DNA from: Microcaldota archaeon
GTDB taxonomy: Archaea; Micrarchaeota; Micrarchaeia; Micrarchaeales; Micrarchaeaceae
DNA: 64,000 bases
NCBI GenBank assembly: GCA_021816895.1
Contig: JAKAWW010000001.1
Location: forward strand, 743,067 to 807,066
Direction of reading: 5' to 3'
Shown here: in pieces, positions 16,880 to 25,828 of the stretch
Numbering within the stretch: the stretch's first letter is position 1
Layout: each line of letters begins with the position of its first letter
The notes under the pieces: generated by a model
The model's database searches: none
The model's input: the letters and a program-made list of their open reading frames with translations, nothing else
What the model was told of the DNA's origin: nothing
Translations under genes and position numbers: made by a program

Positions 16880-17957
16880 CGAGGGCAAGGCAAAAGTGAT
16901 TGAAAGCGTCGACGCATTCCTAAATGACGAAGCCAGGTTCTCGCGTGATATCAGCATAGCGTTGGCAAAGAGCACAGCAGACAGCTCTACGCGCGTGCTC
17001 GACCCCACAGCAGCTACAGGCATACGCGGCATAAGGTATGCGCTAGAAACAAGGGCAAGGAATGTCACCTTTTTGGAGATAAACAGCAAAGCATACAGAG
17101 TTCTAAAGAAGGACATAGCACTTAACAAGCTCGACGCAGTAGCTTTCAACAAAAGCTTTCAGGAGTTTGCGAATACAACTGATGAAAAATTTGACATCAT
17201 AGACCTTGATCCTTTTGGCTCGCCCGCTCCGTACATATATGACATGATGAAGATTTCAAAGGACGGAACGCGCATAATGGCGACGGCAACAGATACCGCT
17301 GTGCTGTGCGGCGCGCATGCGTTTGCATGCATGCGGGTATATGGCGCTGCACCGATACACAGCGACATATGCCATGAAGTAGGTGTCAGGATAATTGTAG
17401 GATATATTGCAAGGATTGCGGCGCAGTTCAATTATGGCATTAGCGAGGTGCTCGCATTTTCGCACAGGCATTACATGCGCGCCATGATGAAGCTGGCGCA
17501 CGGATCAGATAGCGTCAAAAATTCCATATCCATGCTTGGGTATATTTACCAGTGCGGAAGGTGTGGCTACATCGGTTACAACAGGGGCCAGTTTCCATCT
17601 TTGATCAGTTGCCCGTTGTGCGGCGGCAAGCTTAGCGTAGGCGGCAAGCTCTGGCTCGGAAGCATATATGACAAGCATGCGATAAAGAGCATATCTGGAA
17701 ACGTTGACGAGGGCAGCGAAGCTATGAAGCTCATAAACAGCATAGGCAATGAGCTTGATGTGCCTGCATTCTTCTCGGTGCCGAAATTGACAAAGCTAAT
17801 GAAAATAGGAGCAGTAAGCCCTGCAAAAGTCATAGAATGCCTCAGGCAGAAGGGCTTTGCCGCTACCCCCACGCACATGCAGAAAGACTCGATAAAGACT
17901 AATGCATCTATACGGGAAATTGAGCAGTGCCTTGCCGTTTTGAACAGTAACAAATAA
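16863..17957 (+). CDS. trm1: tRNA (guanine-26-N2) dimethyltransferase
   Basis: A 364-residue SAM-dependent enzyme that methylates G26 at the junction of the D and anticodon stems. The Rossmann part has DPTAATGIRGIRYALE for SAM binding and the catalytic LDPFGSP motif characteristic of Trm1. The C-terminal domain carries a zinc-binding set (CGRCGYIGY followed by CPLCGG). TTG at 16863 is preferred because GGTG is placed for it; an in-frame GTG at 16854 is part of that site. It overlaps the DUF357 gene. Substrate tRNAs in this window such as tRNA-Cys and tRNA-Ser have G at 26 in my folding. Confidence 0.9.
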   Translation: MKKIYSEGKAKVIESVDAFLNDEARFSRDISIALAKSTADSSTRVLDPTAATGIRGIRYALETRARNVTFLEINSKAYRVLKKDIALNKLDAVAFNKSFQEFANTTDEKFDIIDLDPFGSPAPYIYDMMKISKDGTRIMATATDTAVLCGAHAFACMRVYGAAPIHSDICHEVGVRIIVGYIARIAAQFNYGISEVLAFSHRHYMRAMMKLAHGSDSVKNSISMLGYIYQCGRCGYIGYNRGQFPSLISCPLCGGKLSVGGKLWLGSIYDKHAIKSISGNVDEGSEAMKLINSIGNELDVPAFFSVPKLTKLMKIGAVSPAKVIECLRQKGFAATPTHMQKDSIKTNASIREIEQCLAVLNSNK

Positions 17958-18041
17958 ATATATTCCTATTGCCCGAAACAGCGGATTGACGCCTGAAAGT
18001 GGCAGTTCCGCTTTTCTTCGATACGACATGCAGCTTTGCCC

Positions 18042-18488
18042 ATGAAAGATATAAATATAAGAAAACCCATAAAGGTATCTGAGGCATTTAGCCTGGGTGG
18101 GTTTGAAATGGGGTTTATAAAAAATGAGGCAGAGGTCTGCCCTAGATGTGGCAGGCAGATATACGCGTTCTCCAAAAAGAAGGCTGCATCCGACGGCATA
18201 GAATACTGTATCAAATGCGCTGAAGAGGTAGATAGGGATTACCTTCAGGCGTACGCATGCTCCATGTGCAAAAGGCTTATAGGCAAACAGGAGATCAAAT
18301 TCGTGCTTCCCTCTTCTGCATACGGATCTGCGAATATGCCGATGGAAAAAAGGCTGCTTTGCACAACATGCTACAATAGGTACAGCAAGAGGCTGCCTTC
18401 CAAGATTGCGCTCCTTGGAAGGGCGAGCAAGGTAGCAATTATGTCACGTGCAAGAAAGCAGTTTAGCCAGGTTATTGCAAGGAGGTAA
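18042..18488 (+). CDS. Protein with four CxxC zinc-binding pairs
   Basis: A 148-residue basic protein with four CxxC pairs: CPRC (about 33), CIKC (about 56), CSMC (about 73) and CTTC (about 106). They are spaced so that pairs 1-2 and 3-4 could each hold a zinc, resembling two small ribbon or LIM-like fingers. The C-terminus (about 115-148) is strongly basic (SKVAIMSRARKQFSQVIARR), which suggests nucleic acid binding. ATG at 18042 follows an in-frame TTG two codons earlier. It stands between trm1 and archease on the same strand, so an RNA-related role is possible. I do not recognise the family. Confidence 0.65.
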   Translation: MKDINIRKPIKVSEAFSLGGFEMGFIKNEAEVCPRCGRQIYAFSKKKAASDGIEYCIKCAEEVDRDYLQAYACSMCKRLIGKQEIKFVLPSSAYGSANMPMEKRLLCTTCYNRYSKRLPSKIALLGRASKVAIMSRARKQFSQVIARR

Positions 18489-18643
18489 CCAGCACAATAG
18501 GGCGTTGCTTTCAATTGCTTGGCCGCAAAGCACTTTCGCGCACATGGCAGCAGCTTGGCTTGCATTCTATGGCATTGCTTCATCATGCAGCTTCTCGTAC
18601 TGCTAAAAATATATCTTTCTATATATTAGCGCAGGGTGGCTGC

Positions 18644-19081
18644 ATGCTTAGATACAAGTTCATTAACCACACGGCGGACATAGAGTTCATAGCGTATGGG
18701 AGAGAGCTTGATGAAGCTTTCAAGAATGCATTGCTCGCACTTTTCGATGCAATCGCATATGTAGGGAAACTTAAAAGAGCCGGAGGCAAAACCAAAACGA
18801 TAGCGATAAGTGCGACAGGTGCTGACAAAGAATCACTCCTTTGGGCATCACTGCAGACTTCGCTCTCGGTATGCGATGCAAAAGGCGTTTTCGCATACGG
18901 TGTGGGCAAGCTTTCAATAAAGACATACAAGTCAGGAGCATATGGGCTGCGCGCGAAGCTGCTTGTAAAGGGCAAGTGTCCAGAGTGCGCGAAGTTCGAT
19001 GTCAAGGGCATATCAAAATATGACATGAAGGTAGAGCACAAGAACAAAGCTGTAAAGGCATATGTAGTAATAGATGTGTGA
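18644..19081 (+). CDS. Archease (RtcB ligase activator)
   Basis: A 145-residue archease, which promotes guanylylation and turnover of the RNA ligase RtcB that joins exons after splicing-endonuclease cleavage. The N-terminus MLRYKFINHTADIEFIAYG holds the conserved aspartate of the metal site, and the C-terminus ends in YVVIDV with the second one. ATG at 18644 has GGTGGC upstream and a TATA-like run at about 18605-18630. The frame is open for 43 codons upstream, but that part is not conserved. It converges on tRNA-Cys, which has a T-loop intron, and its function fits the many BHB introns here. RtcB itself is not in the window. Confidence 0.88.
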   Translation: MLRYKFINHTADIEFIAYGRELDEAFKNALLALFDAIAYVGKLKRAGGKTKTIAISATGADKESLLWASLQTSLSVCDAKGVFAYGVGKLSIKTYKSGAYGLRAKLLVKGKCPECAKFDVKGISKYDMKVEHKNKAVKAYVVIDV

Positions 19082-19136
19082 CATCCAACCAAGACTTCGG
19101 TCGTGGGCTTCCAATGGTGGCTTTTTGATTGATAAA

Positions 19137-19225
19137 AGCCAGGAGAGGGAATTTCGTGCTATGAGCATGTCGAACCCTCCTACGCCGCTCTGCAGGCGGC
19201 CGCATAGCTGATCTGCCATCCTGGC
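19137..19225 (-). tRNA. tRNA-Cys (GCA) with an intron in the T loop
   Basis: The cloverleaf has acceptor GCCAGGA/UCCUGGC, anticodon stem GCCGC/GCGGC with loop CUGCAGA (anticodon GCA) and discriminator U, all typical of cysteine tRNA. The T stem GAGGG/CCCUC encloses 25 bases instead of 7. An 18-base intron at 19151-19168 is flanked by a textbook bulge-helix-bulge: helix UUCG/CGAA, bulges ACA and AUU, inner helix UGCU/AGCA. Removing it restores the T loop UUCGACU. The insertion is between positions 59 and 60. CCA is not encoded. Confidence 0.92.
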
Positions 19226-19388
19226 CCATGCTTCAGTCAATAGGCGCGATGCCATTGCAGAATAATTATTGACATGAATAAAAATAAATATTGTTGTTCG
19301 CACAATAGAAAGGGCATGCAGGTTATCATTTGCGGGATTACGCATTTTGCGCGCCGCATGCATATGCATCGTATTGCTTATAACGCAA

Positions 19389-20600
19389 TCATAAAGTTAT
19401 CATTACATCAACGCCGTAATAGCTGCTGAATAGTCCCTCTATCGCATGCACCAGGGAGCTTATATCTGCGCCCAGTTTCTTTCTGTTGTATTCAGCAGCT
19501 TGCTTAGCAATGGCAGCCTCGTTCTTGCTTTCCCTTGACTTGCTCAGCTCTGCCAACCTTACCTTATACGTATCACGCTCCTTGATAAGCTGTTCTTTTT
19601 GAGCATTCAGCTTTCCTACTGCTATCACAGAATCGAATATGCTTGAGCTAAGCACCACTTTGACGCGGCTCTTTACAAGCTCGCGTTCCTTTTCGCTTGC
19701 TTCTATATTGTCGATATCCTTTTGCAAGCCTTCAAGCATTGACAGAAAGTTATTATATGAACTTTCGCTGCTTAGCTCTCTCATTGGATCATCTATTGCA
19801 GCGACAAGCTTCTGCTTGCCTTTTGTTTCATGATCGTACTTGCGGGCTGCGCGCTCTATCGGCTTTAGCATGGAATTTATGCTTGACATTATAGAGCGCG
19901 CCTCGGCTTCGATTGCATATACTTTACTGTCCAGATCACGCATCGCGTTTTCCACCGCGCCAAGTTCGTCATCGCTTTCCTGGGCTTCGACTGCATTGTG
20001 CTCCGAGCCTGTGCCATTGCCGAACATTTCATATTCGCGCTGCATTGACGCAAGTTTTGCTATAGCACCTTCAAGCGTTTCGTAGTTTGAGAAATCCGCG
20101 GTTCCGCGGTCCAGGTCGGTCTTAAGCACGCTAATGCTGTTTTCAAAATCGTTGAATGTACGCTTTATCGTGCTGAAATGATTTCCAAAGCCCAAGAGCA
20201 CACTCCTGAAAGACGCATTTGTCTTGAGCGCATGCTCTATGAAATCCTCGAGCATTCTTTTCTTCGCGAGCACTGCTTCGTATCTTGTTCCTGAATCTTC
20301 ATTGGCGAGATTGCCCTTAAGCGCGCCGATAGAGCTTAAAAGCGCTTTGACATACCTAGATTTCTGCTCCTTCAATGTTTCTGCACTCGCCATGCCGACG
20401 AATTCCGGATCGGGATCAGCTGCGATGTTGCCAAATGCGATGCAAGCAGTTTCAAATGAGGCAAGCGCTGCGCTTGCCCTTGCAACATGGGCGGCGCACC
20501 TGTCGGTTATCCTGGCCACCTTCTTTTCGAAGAGGCCTTTTGCATATGCATCTAGTTCGTCTGCCTTGAGTTCTTCCCGCTTAGGCTTGCCGAAAAACAT
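19389..20600 (-). CDS. Coiled-coil protein of unknown function
   Basis: A 403-residue soluble, mostly helical protein with long heptad-like stretches (about 70-130, 150-190, 205-260 and 275-370, for example EKERELVKSRVKVVLSS). It has no transmembrane segment or signal and only two cysteines. The N-terminus FFGKPKREELKADELDAYAK is charged. Its size and low-complexity helices recall Snf7/CHMP-like or structural coiled-coil proteins, but I see no diagnostic motif. The start at 20600 lies 70 bases after the TyrRS gene end on the same strand, so it may be transcribed with it. Function unknown. Confidence 0.7.
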   Translation of the reverse strand: MFFGKPKREELKADELDAYAKGLFEKKVARITDRCAAHVARASAALASFETACIAFGNIAADPDPEFVGMASAETLKEQKSRYVKALLSSIGALKGNLANEDSGTRYEAVLAKKRMLEDFIEHALKTNASFRSVLLGFGNHFSTIKRTFNDFENSISVLKTDLDRGTADFSNYETLEGAIAKLASMQREYEMFGNGTGSEHNAVEAQESDDELGAVENAMRDLDSKVYAIEAEARSIMSSINSMLKPIERAARKYDHETKGKQKLVAAIDDPMRELSSESSYNNFLSMLEGLQKDIDNIEASEKERELVKSRVKVVLSSSIFDSVIAVGKLNAQKEQLIKERDTYKVRLAELSKSRESKNEAAIAKQAAEYNRKKLGADISSLVHAIEGLFSSYYGVDVMITL

Positions 20601-20669
20601 TTGAACACTTTTTACTTGTAGATTCAGAGGGATACATGAAACTACCTATGCATAGAGGGATTCAAACTG

Positions 20670-21848
20670 CTACCTTGTGGTCTTTACTTTTTGCATCTCC
20701 TCCAGGTATTTTGCCCCATTGCCGTCTATGAAGAATGACCTTGCAGGCTCAAGTATCTCTATTATGTAGTTTGACACTGCTTCCTTCAGGTCTGCTGGAT
20801 GTATCAAAGAATTTGCGAAAGCGCTCTCTAATTCGCCTATGCTTGAATAGGATACTGTGCTTCCTGTCTTTTTGTTTTGTATGTCAAAGGTTAGCCCCTT
20901 CCTCATTAGGTACGGCCATATTACATAGCGCGCAAGGTCCATTATGGGATTGACTTCTGTGGCCCCCATGGGGCAATAAGCGCCGCTTACCTTCTTTCTT
21001 ATCTCATCCTCGCTGTCATGTATGAATATGGCGCTGCCCGGCTTTGACTTGGACATCTTTATGTCTATCAGCTCGTTTTCCATCTCTGCCCTGCTGCCAG
21101 AGTCCCTCGCCTTTATCAATCTTGACCTCTGCTCCTCGGTCATGTGCATGCCCATTAGAAGGTGGTGGTGCAATGCCACCGGTTTGTACCCGAACAAGCC
21201 AGAGCTCTCTATTGCCACTACGTGCGCCTTCCTCTGGTCCATGCCTGCATGAGCAATGTTCACGCCCATGCTGTATATGTCAGCGACCTGCATTGGCACG
21301 TATATGAGCTGCGACAGGCTTATGTTCTCCCCTTCCTTCCTGCCCAGTATGGTAATGCTGCGCTTCGCCCTTGCCATTGTAATGGCAGAGGCCACATTGA
21401 GCACATTCTCGAAATACTGCTCGCCCATCTTTTCATAAAGCTCCGATCCCATTATGAATTTCGTGCTTTCCGCATCGCCTCCTGCGCACTTGAGTGAGAT
21501 CTTTAGGGCCTCGCTGAAGTAGTTCTTCGCGGTGTGCCTTATTGCATCTATGTCCTCGCTGAGCTTCTTGTTTATCAATGTGTGCATGTCAGCAAGGAAA
21601 ACACTTGTCTCTACGCCTGCTTTCTGCAGGTCTGCAATCTTGCCCATGCTGATAAGCCCTGAGCCCAAGTGCACCATGCCAGATATTTCAAAGCCTATGT
21701 AATGCTTTAGCCGTTCCTTGCTCGTTATGTATTCGGTTAGCAGCTCCTCTGTCAGTATCTCTTCGGTAGGCAGCCTCTTTATAAGCGCCAACTGCTCCTG
21801 CTCGTGCCTTGACAGGCTTCCGGTATCCATAAGACGCACTTGTTGCAT
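20670..21848 (-). CDS. tyrS: Tyrosyl-tRNA synthetase
   Basis: A 392-residue class I synthetase of the archaeal/eukaryotic TyrRS type. The first ATP-binding motif is in YIGFEISGMVHLGSG (HLGSG for HIGH) and the second is KMSKSKPG near 263. A tyrosine pocket segment QVADIYSMGVNIAHAGMDQR, and AYCPMGATEVNPIMDLARY after KMSKS, are specific to TyrRS rather than TrpRS. No separate C-terminal domain is present. Starts at 21848 (ATG) or 21830 (ATG) are both possible. Nothing essential is missing. It precedes the coiled-coil protein gene. Confidence 0.9.
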   Translation of the reverse strand: MQQVRLMDTGSLSRHEQEQLALIKRLPTEEILTEELLTEYITSKERLKHYIGFEISGMVHLGSGLISMGKIADLQKAGVETSVFLADMHTLINKKLSEDIDAIRHTAKNYFSEALKISLKCAGGDAESTKFIMGSELYEKMGEQYFENVLNVASAITMARAKRSITILGRKEGENISLSQLIYVPMQVADIYSMGVNIAHAGMDQRKAHVVAIESSGLFGYKPVALHHHLLMGMHMTEEQRSRLIKARDSGSRAEMENELIDIKMSKSKPGSAIFIHDSEDEIRKKVSGAYCPMGATEVNPIMDLARYVIWPYLMRKGLTFDIQNKKTGSTVSYSSIGELESAFANSLIHPADLKEAVSNYIIEILEPARSFFIDGNGAKYLEEMQKVKTTR

Positions 21849-21965
21849 AATACTGTATTACCATTGGCGCTTTGCTTTTAAAAGCTTTATGTGCATTGCT
21901 TGAAGCACAAGGTTTTTATGCCCTAATACCTTATTCTATATAGTAAATAAGCCCAGTGGTTGATA

Positions 21966-23186
21966 ATGGCTGAAAGGATACTCGTGCTTGCAGTAGACAT
22001 AGACAACGATCTGTACAGGAAGACGAAGCTAAGCGGGCCTGTGCTGGGAAGGGCAGACAACCTTAGAGCAGCGGCAAAGCTCGCCCTGGCAGACCCTCAA
22101 GACACTGATGGCAACACAATGTTTGAGGCAGTGCACAAGTTCGACGAGCTCAGGTCCCAAGGTTTGTCTGTCAATATTGCAACGGTTACCGGAGCCGAGA
22201 AGGAGGGCTATGTCGCAGACAGGGAGCTTGCAAGGCAGATAGACAAAGTAATAGACACTTTCAAAAGCGATGCATGCGTGCTCGTTACCGACGGACAAAG
22301 CGACATGCGCGTGCTGCCTATACTAAAGACAAGGATAAAGGTCAACAGCGTCGACGTGCTGCGCATGAAGCAGGCTGAGCAGTTCGAGAGCACCTATTTC
22401 ACCTTGCTTGAAAAGCTGAAGGAGCCCCATTATGCGAGGATTGTATTCGGCATACCTGCGGTATTGCTGCTCCTCTTCGCGATAAGCTACTACTTCAAGC
22501 TCGGATGGCAGCTTCCCGTTGCGCTTATAGGCCTTTATCTGATATTGAAGGGATTCGGCCTGGAGAACGCGCTTGTTGAATCGTTCAAGGGCCTGGGCTT
22601 CAGCGTAGAGCGGCTTAGCTTCGTGTTCTACATAGGCGCCATACTGTTCTTTATCATAAGCCTAATCATAGGTGACATAAGCTACGCCAGCGCAATAAAG
22701 ACAACAAGCAATGCACTCACGACAATATTCTATGCAATAGAGGGGTTCCTGCTTTTGCTTCCGATAAGCCTGCTGCTTTATCTCGCCGGCAGGATCATCG
22801 ATTTCAGGAACAGGCACATGAGCTACAGGGCGCTGTCGCAAGGCACATACATGGGCTACGCAATAATAGCGGTAGGCCTGCTCTTCGTGCTCTCCGCTTG
22901 GATCGTGGGGCAGATCTACTTCTGGCAGTACCTTGCTTACAGCCTGATAGCGCTGCTCTTCGGCTACGGCGTGTCTGTGCTCAGCGCGTTTTTGAGAAGG
23001 CGCTCCATAAGCCATACGAAGCTCAAGGACAAGGGCGTGGTAAATGAAATAGGCGCATACATAGGCAGGATTACTGGAGTAGACGCGAAGCAGGGTGTGC
23101 TGTTCGTAAAGACCGATTATGGCAGCGTGATAAAATATGACATAGACAGGGTGACTGACGTGGCTGAAAGGGTAGTGATAAGCTGA
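21966..23186 (+). CDS. DUF373 family membrane protein
   Basis: A 406-residue archaeal DUF373 protein. The N-terminal cytoplasmic domain (about 1-155) begins RILVLAVDIDNDLYRK, with an acidic DIDND patch. A membrane domain of about six helices (about 158-345) follows, then a C-terminal soluble domain (about 350-406) with a small beta fold (GVLFVKTDYGSVIKYDIDRV). ATG at 21966 has GGTTGATA upstream. The biochemical role of this widespread archaeal family is not known to me. It directly precedes the ribosomal protein operon, separated by 53 bases that include a TATA-like run, so it is probably transcribed separately. Confidence 0.85.
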   Translation: MAERILVLAVDIDNDLYRKTKLSGPVLGRADNLRAAAKLALADPQDTDGNTMFEAVHKFDELRSQGLSVNIATVTGAEKEGYVADRELARQIDKVIDTFKSDACVLVTDGQSDMRVLPILKTRIKVNSVDVLRMKQAEQFESTYFTLLEKLKEPHYARIVFGIPAVLLLLFAISYYFKLGWQLPVALIGLYLILKGFGLENALVESFKGLGFSVERLSFVFYIGAILFFIISLIIGDISYASAIKTTSNALTTIFYAIEGFLLLLPISLLLYLAGRIIDFRNRHMSYRALSQGTYMGYAIIAVGLLFVLSAWIVGQIYFWQYLAYSLIALLFGYGVSVLSAFLRRRSISHTKLKDKGVVNEIGAYIGRITGVDAKQGVLFVKTDYGSVIKYDIDRVTDVAERVVIS

Positions 23187-23239
23187 TGCCGCGAGCGCAC
23201 TGCCGCAAAGGCGCACCATAAAAAGAAAGGTTTAAATTC

Positions 23240-23545
23240 ATGTGGGAATATAATAATAAAAACATAGTGTTACACGAGCTCATCGGACTGAGCGTGAAAG
23301 TGGCAAAAAGCAGGGATAAATCAAGGAAAGGAGTCAAGGGCATCATAATAGACGAGACAAAGAATCTCCTTGTGATCCGGACCGCAAATGGCACAATGAG
23401 AAAGGTGCCTAAGGAAAGCAGCACGTTTATACTAAAGCCCAGCAATGCGGCAAGAGGCTTTAAGGTAGACGGCGAAGAGATAATGTTCAGAAGCCACGAA
23501 CGCACCGAAAAAGCCCTGAGATACTATAAGAAAAGAGACATGTAG
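23240..23545 (+). CDS. rnp1: Ribonuclease P protein component 1 (Rpp29)
   Basis: A 101-residue Sm-like beta-barrel protein of RNase P, which trims the 5' leader of pre-tRNA. The segment ELIGLSVKVAKSRDKSRKGVKG and the central GIIIDETKNLLVIRT.NG are characteristic, and the tail is basic. It sits at the head of the ribosomal protein operon just before S17, its usual archaeal position. The ATG at 23240 is preceded by a TATA-like AAAGGTTTAAATTC, so the transcript may be almost leaderless. Length is normal for archaea. Confidence 0.9.
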   Translation: MWEYNNKNIVLHELIGLSVKVAKSRDKSRKGVKGIIIDETKNLLVIRTANGTMRKVPKESSTFILKPSNAARGFKVDGEEIMFRSHERTEKALRYYKKRDM

Positions 23546-23553
23546 ATGATTGC

Positions 23554-23850
23554 TTGGAATGCAAAGACCCGAAGTGCCCGATACACGGAAACCTGAAAAC
23601 GCACGGGGACAAGATAGAAGGGATTGTGGTTAGCGACAAAGCTGGAAAGACTGCAATAGTAGAGCACACATATACTACGTTCCTCAATAAGTACACCAGA
23701 TCGCTCAGAAACACATCAAGGGTTGCCGCATACAATCCAGAATGCATACATGCAAAGACAGGCGACACCGTGGTAATAGAGGCGTGCAGAAGACTCAGCA
23801 AGACGAAATCGTTTGCGATAACTGCGGTATTGAAGAGGGTGGGAGCATGA
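23554..23850 (+). CDS. rps17: Ribosomal protein S17
   Basis: A 98-residue archaeal uS17 of the small subunit, which contacts 16S domain I. The N-terminus has the archaeal CKDPKCPIHGNLK segment and the body has the OB-fold motif GIVVSDKAGKTAIVEHTYTT. The start is TTG at 23554, eight bases after the Rpp29 stop; no ATG or GTG in frame serves better. Its stop overlaps the ATG of L14 as ATGA, so the two are translationally coupled. Nothing unusual apart from the TTG start. Confidence 0.92.
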   Translation: MECKDPKCPIHGNLKTHGDKIEGIVVSDKAGKTAIVEHTYTTFLNKYTRSLRNTSRVAAYNPECIHAKTGDTVVIEACRRLSKTKSFAITAVLKRVGA

Positions 23851-24248
23851 AGGATATAGGCACTAAGATATCGCGCACGTTGATACCTAGCAGCGTTCTT
23901 ACCTGCGCAGACAATACTGGCGCAAAGACGCTTATGATAATAAACAGGATCGGCAAAAGCGGCAATAGGAAAGGACGCTACTCCAAGTCGGGCATTGGAG
24001 ACATCGTCACGGCAAGCGTGAAGTCAGGCACGCCGCAATACGTGAAAAAGAAGGTGCGCGTCGTGATAATAAGGCAGAAACAGGCGATAAGAAGGCCCAA
24101 CGGCATGCGCGTAAAGTTTGAAGACAATGCCGGCATACTCATAACGGAGACAAACCTCCCTGTGGGCACCGAGGTCAAGGGCGCAATGGCGAGGGAAGTG
24201 GTGCAAAGGTACATAAAGCTTGCAGGGATAGCTTCAAGAGTGGTATGA
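23847..24248 (+). CDS. rpl14: Ribosomal protein L14
   Basis: A 133-residue uL14 of the large subunit, at the interface near the S12 contact and the GTPase region. The signature SSVLTCADNTGAKTLMII and the later GTPQYVKKKVRVVIIRQKQ are clear. ATG at 23847 overlaps the S17 stop. The frame is open 35 codons further upstream, but that is the S17 region read in another frame. Its end overlaps the L24 start by four bases. Family-typical length. Confidence 0.93.
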   Translation: MKDIGTKISRTLIPSSVLTCADNTGAKTLMIINRIGKSGNRKGRYSKSGIGDIVTASVKSGTPQYVKKKVRVVIIRQKQAIRRPNGMRVKFEDNAGILITETNLPVGTEVKGAMAREVVQRYIKLAGIASRVV

Positions 24249-24622
24249 TGATCGAGAGCAGCAAGCCCAGAAAGCAGAGGCGCTACAGGTTCGGAGCGCC
24301 GCTGCACGCCAGGCAGCATTTCCTTCATGCACACATATCAAAGGAGCTTGGCGAAAAACTGAAGCTCACAAAGAGGTCGCTGCAGATAGCGAAGGGAGAC
24401 AGCGTGAAAGTAGTGAGCGGGGGCCACTCTGGCAGTGAGGGCAAGGTCACCGCGGTCAACCTCAGGAAAGGCTTTGTGTATATAGATTCAATAAAAAGGA
24501 AGAACGCGAAAGGTAAGGAGATCAGCATGCCTGTGCATGTAAGCAATGTTTATATAACGGACTTGAACCTCTCAGACAAGATAAGGGCAGCAAAGGTAAA
24601 AAGCTTCCAAAAGCAAAAGTGA
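24245..24622 (+). CDS. rpl24: Ribosomal protein L24
   Basis: A 125-residue archaeal uL24, an early-assembly protein of the large subunit. It has the basic N-terminus (SSKPRKQRRYRFGAPLHARQ), the KOW motif GDSVKVVSGGHSGSEGKV near 58-75 and the archaeal tail. ATG at 24245 overlaps the L14 stop as ATGA. It is followed by S4e six bases later. Regulation is expected with the operon. No oddities seen. Confidence 0.93.
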   Translation: MMIESSKPRKQRRYRFGAPLHARQHFLHAHISKELGEKLKLTKRSLQIAKGDSVKVVSGGHSGSEGKVTAVNLRKGFVYIDSIKRKNAKGKEISMPVHVSNVYITDLNLSDKIRAAKVKSFQKQK

Positions 24623-24627
24623 TGGTC

Positions 24628-25314
24628 ATGGCAAACAAAGGCAATTCCAGGCATATGAAGGCGCTCAATACGCCGCTCTACTTTGGCGTGGAGCGGAAGG
24701 GCAACGTATATGTGACCAAGCAGAGCCCCGGCAGGTTCAAGCTTAGCATGAGCATACCGCTGCTGCTCGCCCTGGACAGGATAGAAACAGGAGCGCGAAA
24801 CCATTCTGAGCTTAGGGAAGTGATAAAGGGAGGAAGCGTAAAGGTAAACTACAAAACTGTTACAGATCCGAGATACCCGGTCGGGCTCAATGATATAATA
24901 GAGCTTGCGGGCAGCGGCAAAGTTTACAGGGCAGGCATAAGCAAGGTGGCAAAGTTCATAATGGATGAATTGGAAGGCGCCCCAAAGAGCAGGATGCAGA
25001 AGGTCGTAGGTAAATTCAAGGCCAAAGGCAACAAGCCCATGATAAGGCTTTATGACGGTACCGTAATAAGCTACGGGGATAACGTCAACGTAAATGACAC
25101 GGTTGAAGTTGACGAGCGCAACAAGGTGCTGAAAGTAACCAAGATAAGCGTAGATTCTAAATGCTTTGTATATGCAGGAGTGCACGTAGGCACAACCGGA
25201 ACGATAAAGGCGCTTGTGCCAGGCACGTCAAACAGGGAGGCAAGCGCAAAGATAGATGACGGCAACGGAAACTCATTCAGCACCCTGCTCAAAAATATAA
25301 TGGTAATAGGTTAG
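24628..25314 (+). CDS. rps4e: Ribosomal protein S4e
   Basis: A 228-residue archaeal/eukaryotic eS4 with an S4-like RNA-binding domain (about 38-95), a central domain (GTVISYGDNVNVNDTVEVD) and a C-terminal KOW segment (FVYAGVHVGTTGTIKAL). ATG at 24628 has GTGATGG directly upstream; an in-frame GTG at 24619 belongs to that site. Position between L24 and L5 is the standard archaeal order, which confirms the call. Confidence 0.93.
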   Translation: MANKGNSRHMKALNTPLYFGVERKGNVYVTKQSPGRFKLSMSIPLLLALDRIETGARNHSELREVIKGGSVKVNYKTVTDPRYPVGLNDIIELAGSGKVYRAGISKVAKFIMDELEGAPKSRMQKVVGKFKAKGNKPMIRLYDGTVISYGDNVNVNDTVEVDERNKVLKVTKISVDSKCFVYAGVHVGTTGTIKALVPGTSNREASAKIDDGNGNSFSTLLKNIMVIG

Positions 25315-25318
25315 CAGA

Positions 25319-25828
25319 ATGGACAAGATGCAGAGCATATACATAAGCAAGGTCGTGCTCAACATAGGCACGGGCAGCGACAGCAACATGCATGACAACG
25401 CGGTAAAGATACTCCAAGTTATAACCAATGCGAAGCCAACTGATGGCATTTCAAAGAAGAGGAATCCCGCTTTTAAAGTTTCGAAAGGGCAGAAGATAGG
25501 TGCTCTTGTAACATTGCGCGGCAAAAAAGCCATAGACCTGCTCCCGCGCCTCTTCGATGCAGTAGACAACAAGATAGGCCGTTCGAGCATATCGACAAAC
25601 AGCGTGAACTTCGGGATAAAGGAGTACATAGACATAAGCGGCATAAAATACGACCCAAAGATAGGAATGCTCGGCATGAACGTAAACGTGGCATTCAGCA
25701 GGCCGGGCATGCGCGCGGCGCTCAGGAAGAGAAAGAGGGCACGCATACCAGCGAAGCACAGCATAATAAGCGCTGATGAGATAAAGGATTATATAAAGGA
25801 GAACTTCAAAGTCGAGGTAGTGCAATGA
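25319..25828 (+). CDS. rpl5: Ribosomal protein L5
   Basis: A 169-residue uL5, which binds 5S rRNA and the central protuberance. The segments [34 protein letters not shown] and [16 protein letters not shown] are typical. ATG at 25319 lies four bases after the S4e stop. The last codons overlap the S14 start by four bases. No 5S rRNA gene is in this window. Confidence 0.93.
   Translation: MDKMQSIYISKVVLNIGTGSDSNMHDNAVKILQVITNAKPTDGISKKRNPAFKVSKGQKIGALVTLRGKKAIDLLPRLFDAVDNKIGRSSISTNSVNFGIKEYIDISGIKYDPKIGMLGMNVNVAFSRPGMRAALRKRKRARIPAKHSIISADEIKDYIKENFKVEVVQ

Noticed and set aside
19013-19369. Minus-strand open frame over tRNA-Cys
   Set aside because: It covers a complete tRNA with a BHB intron and overlaps the archease 3' end. 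The RNA gene explains the sequence.
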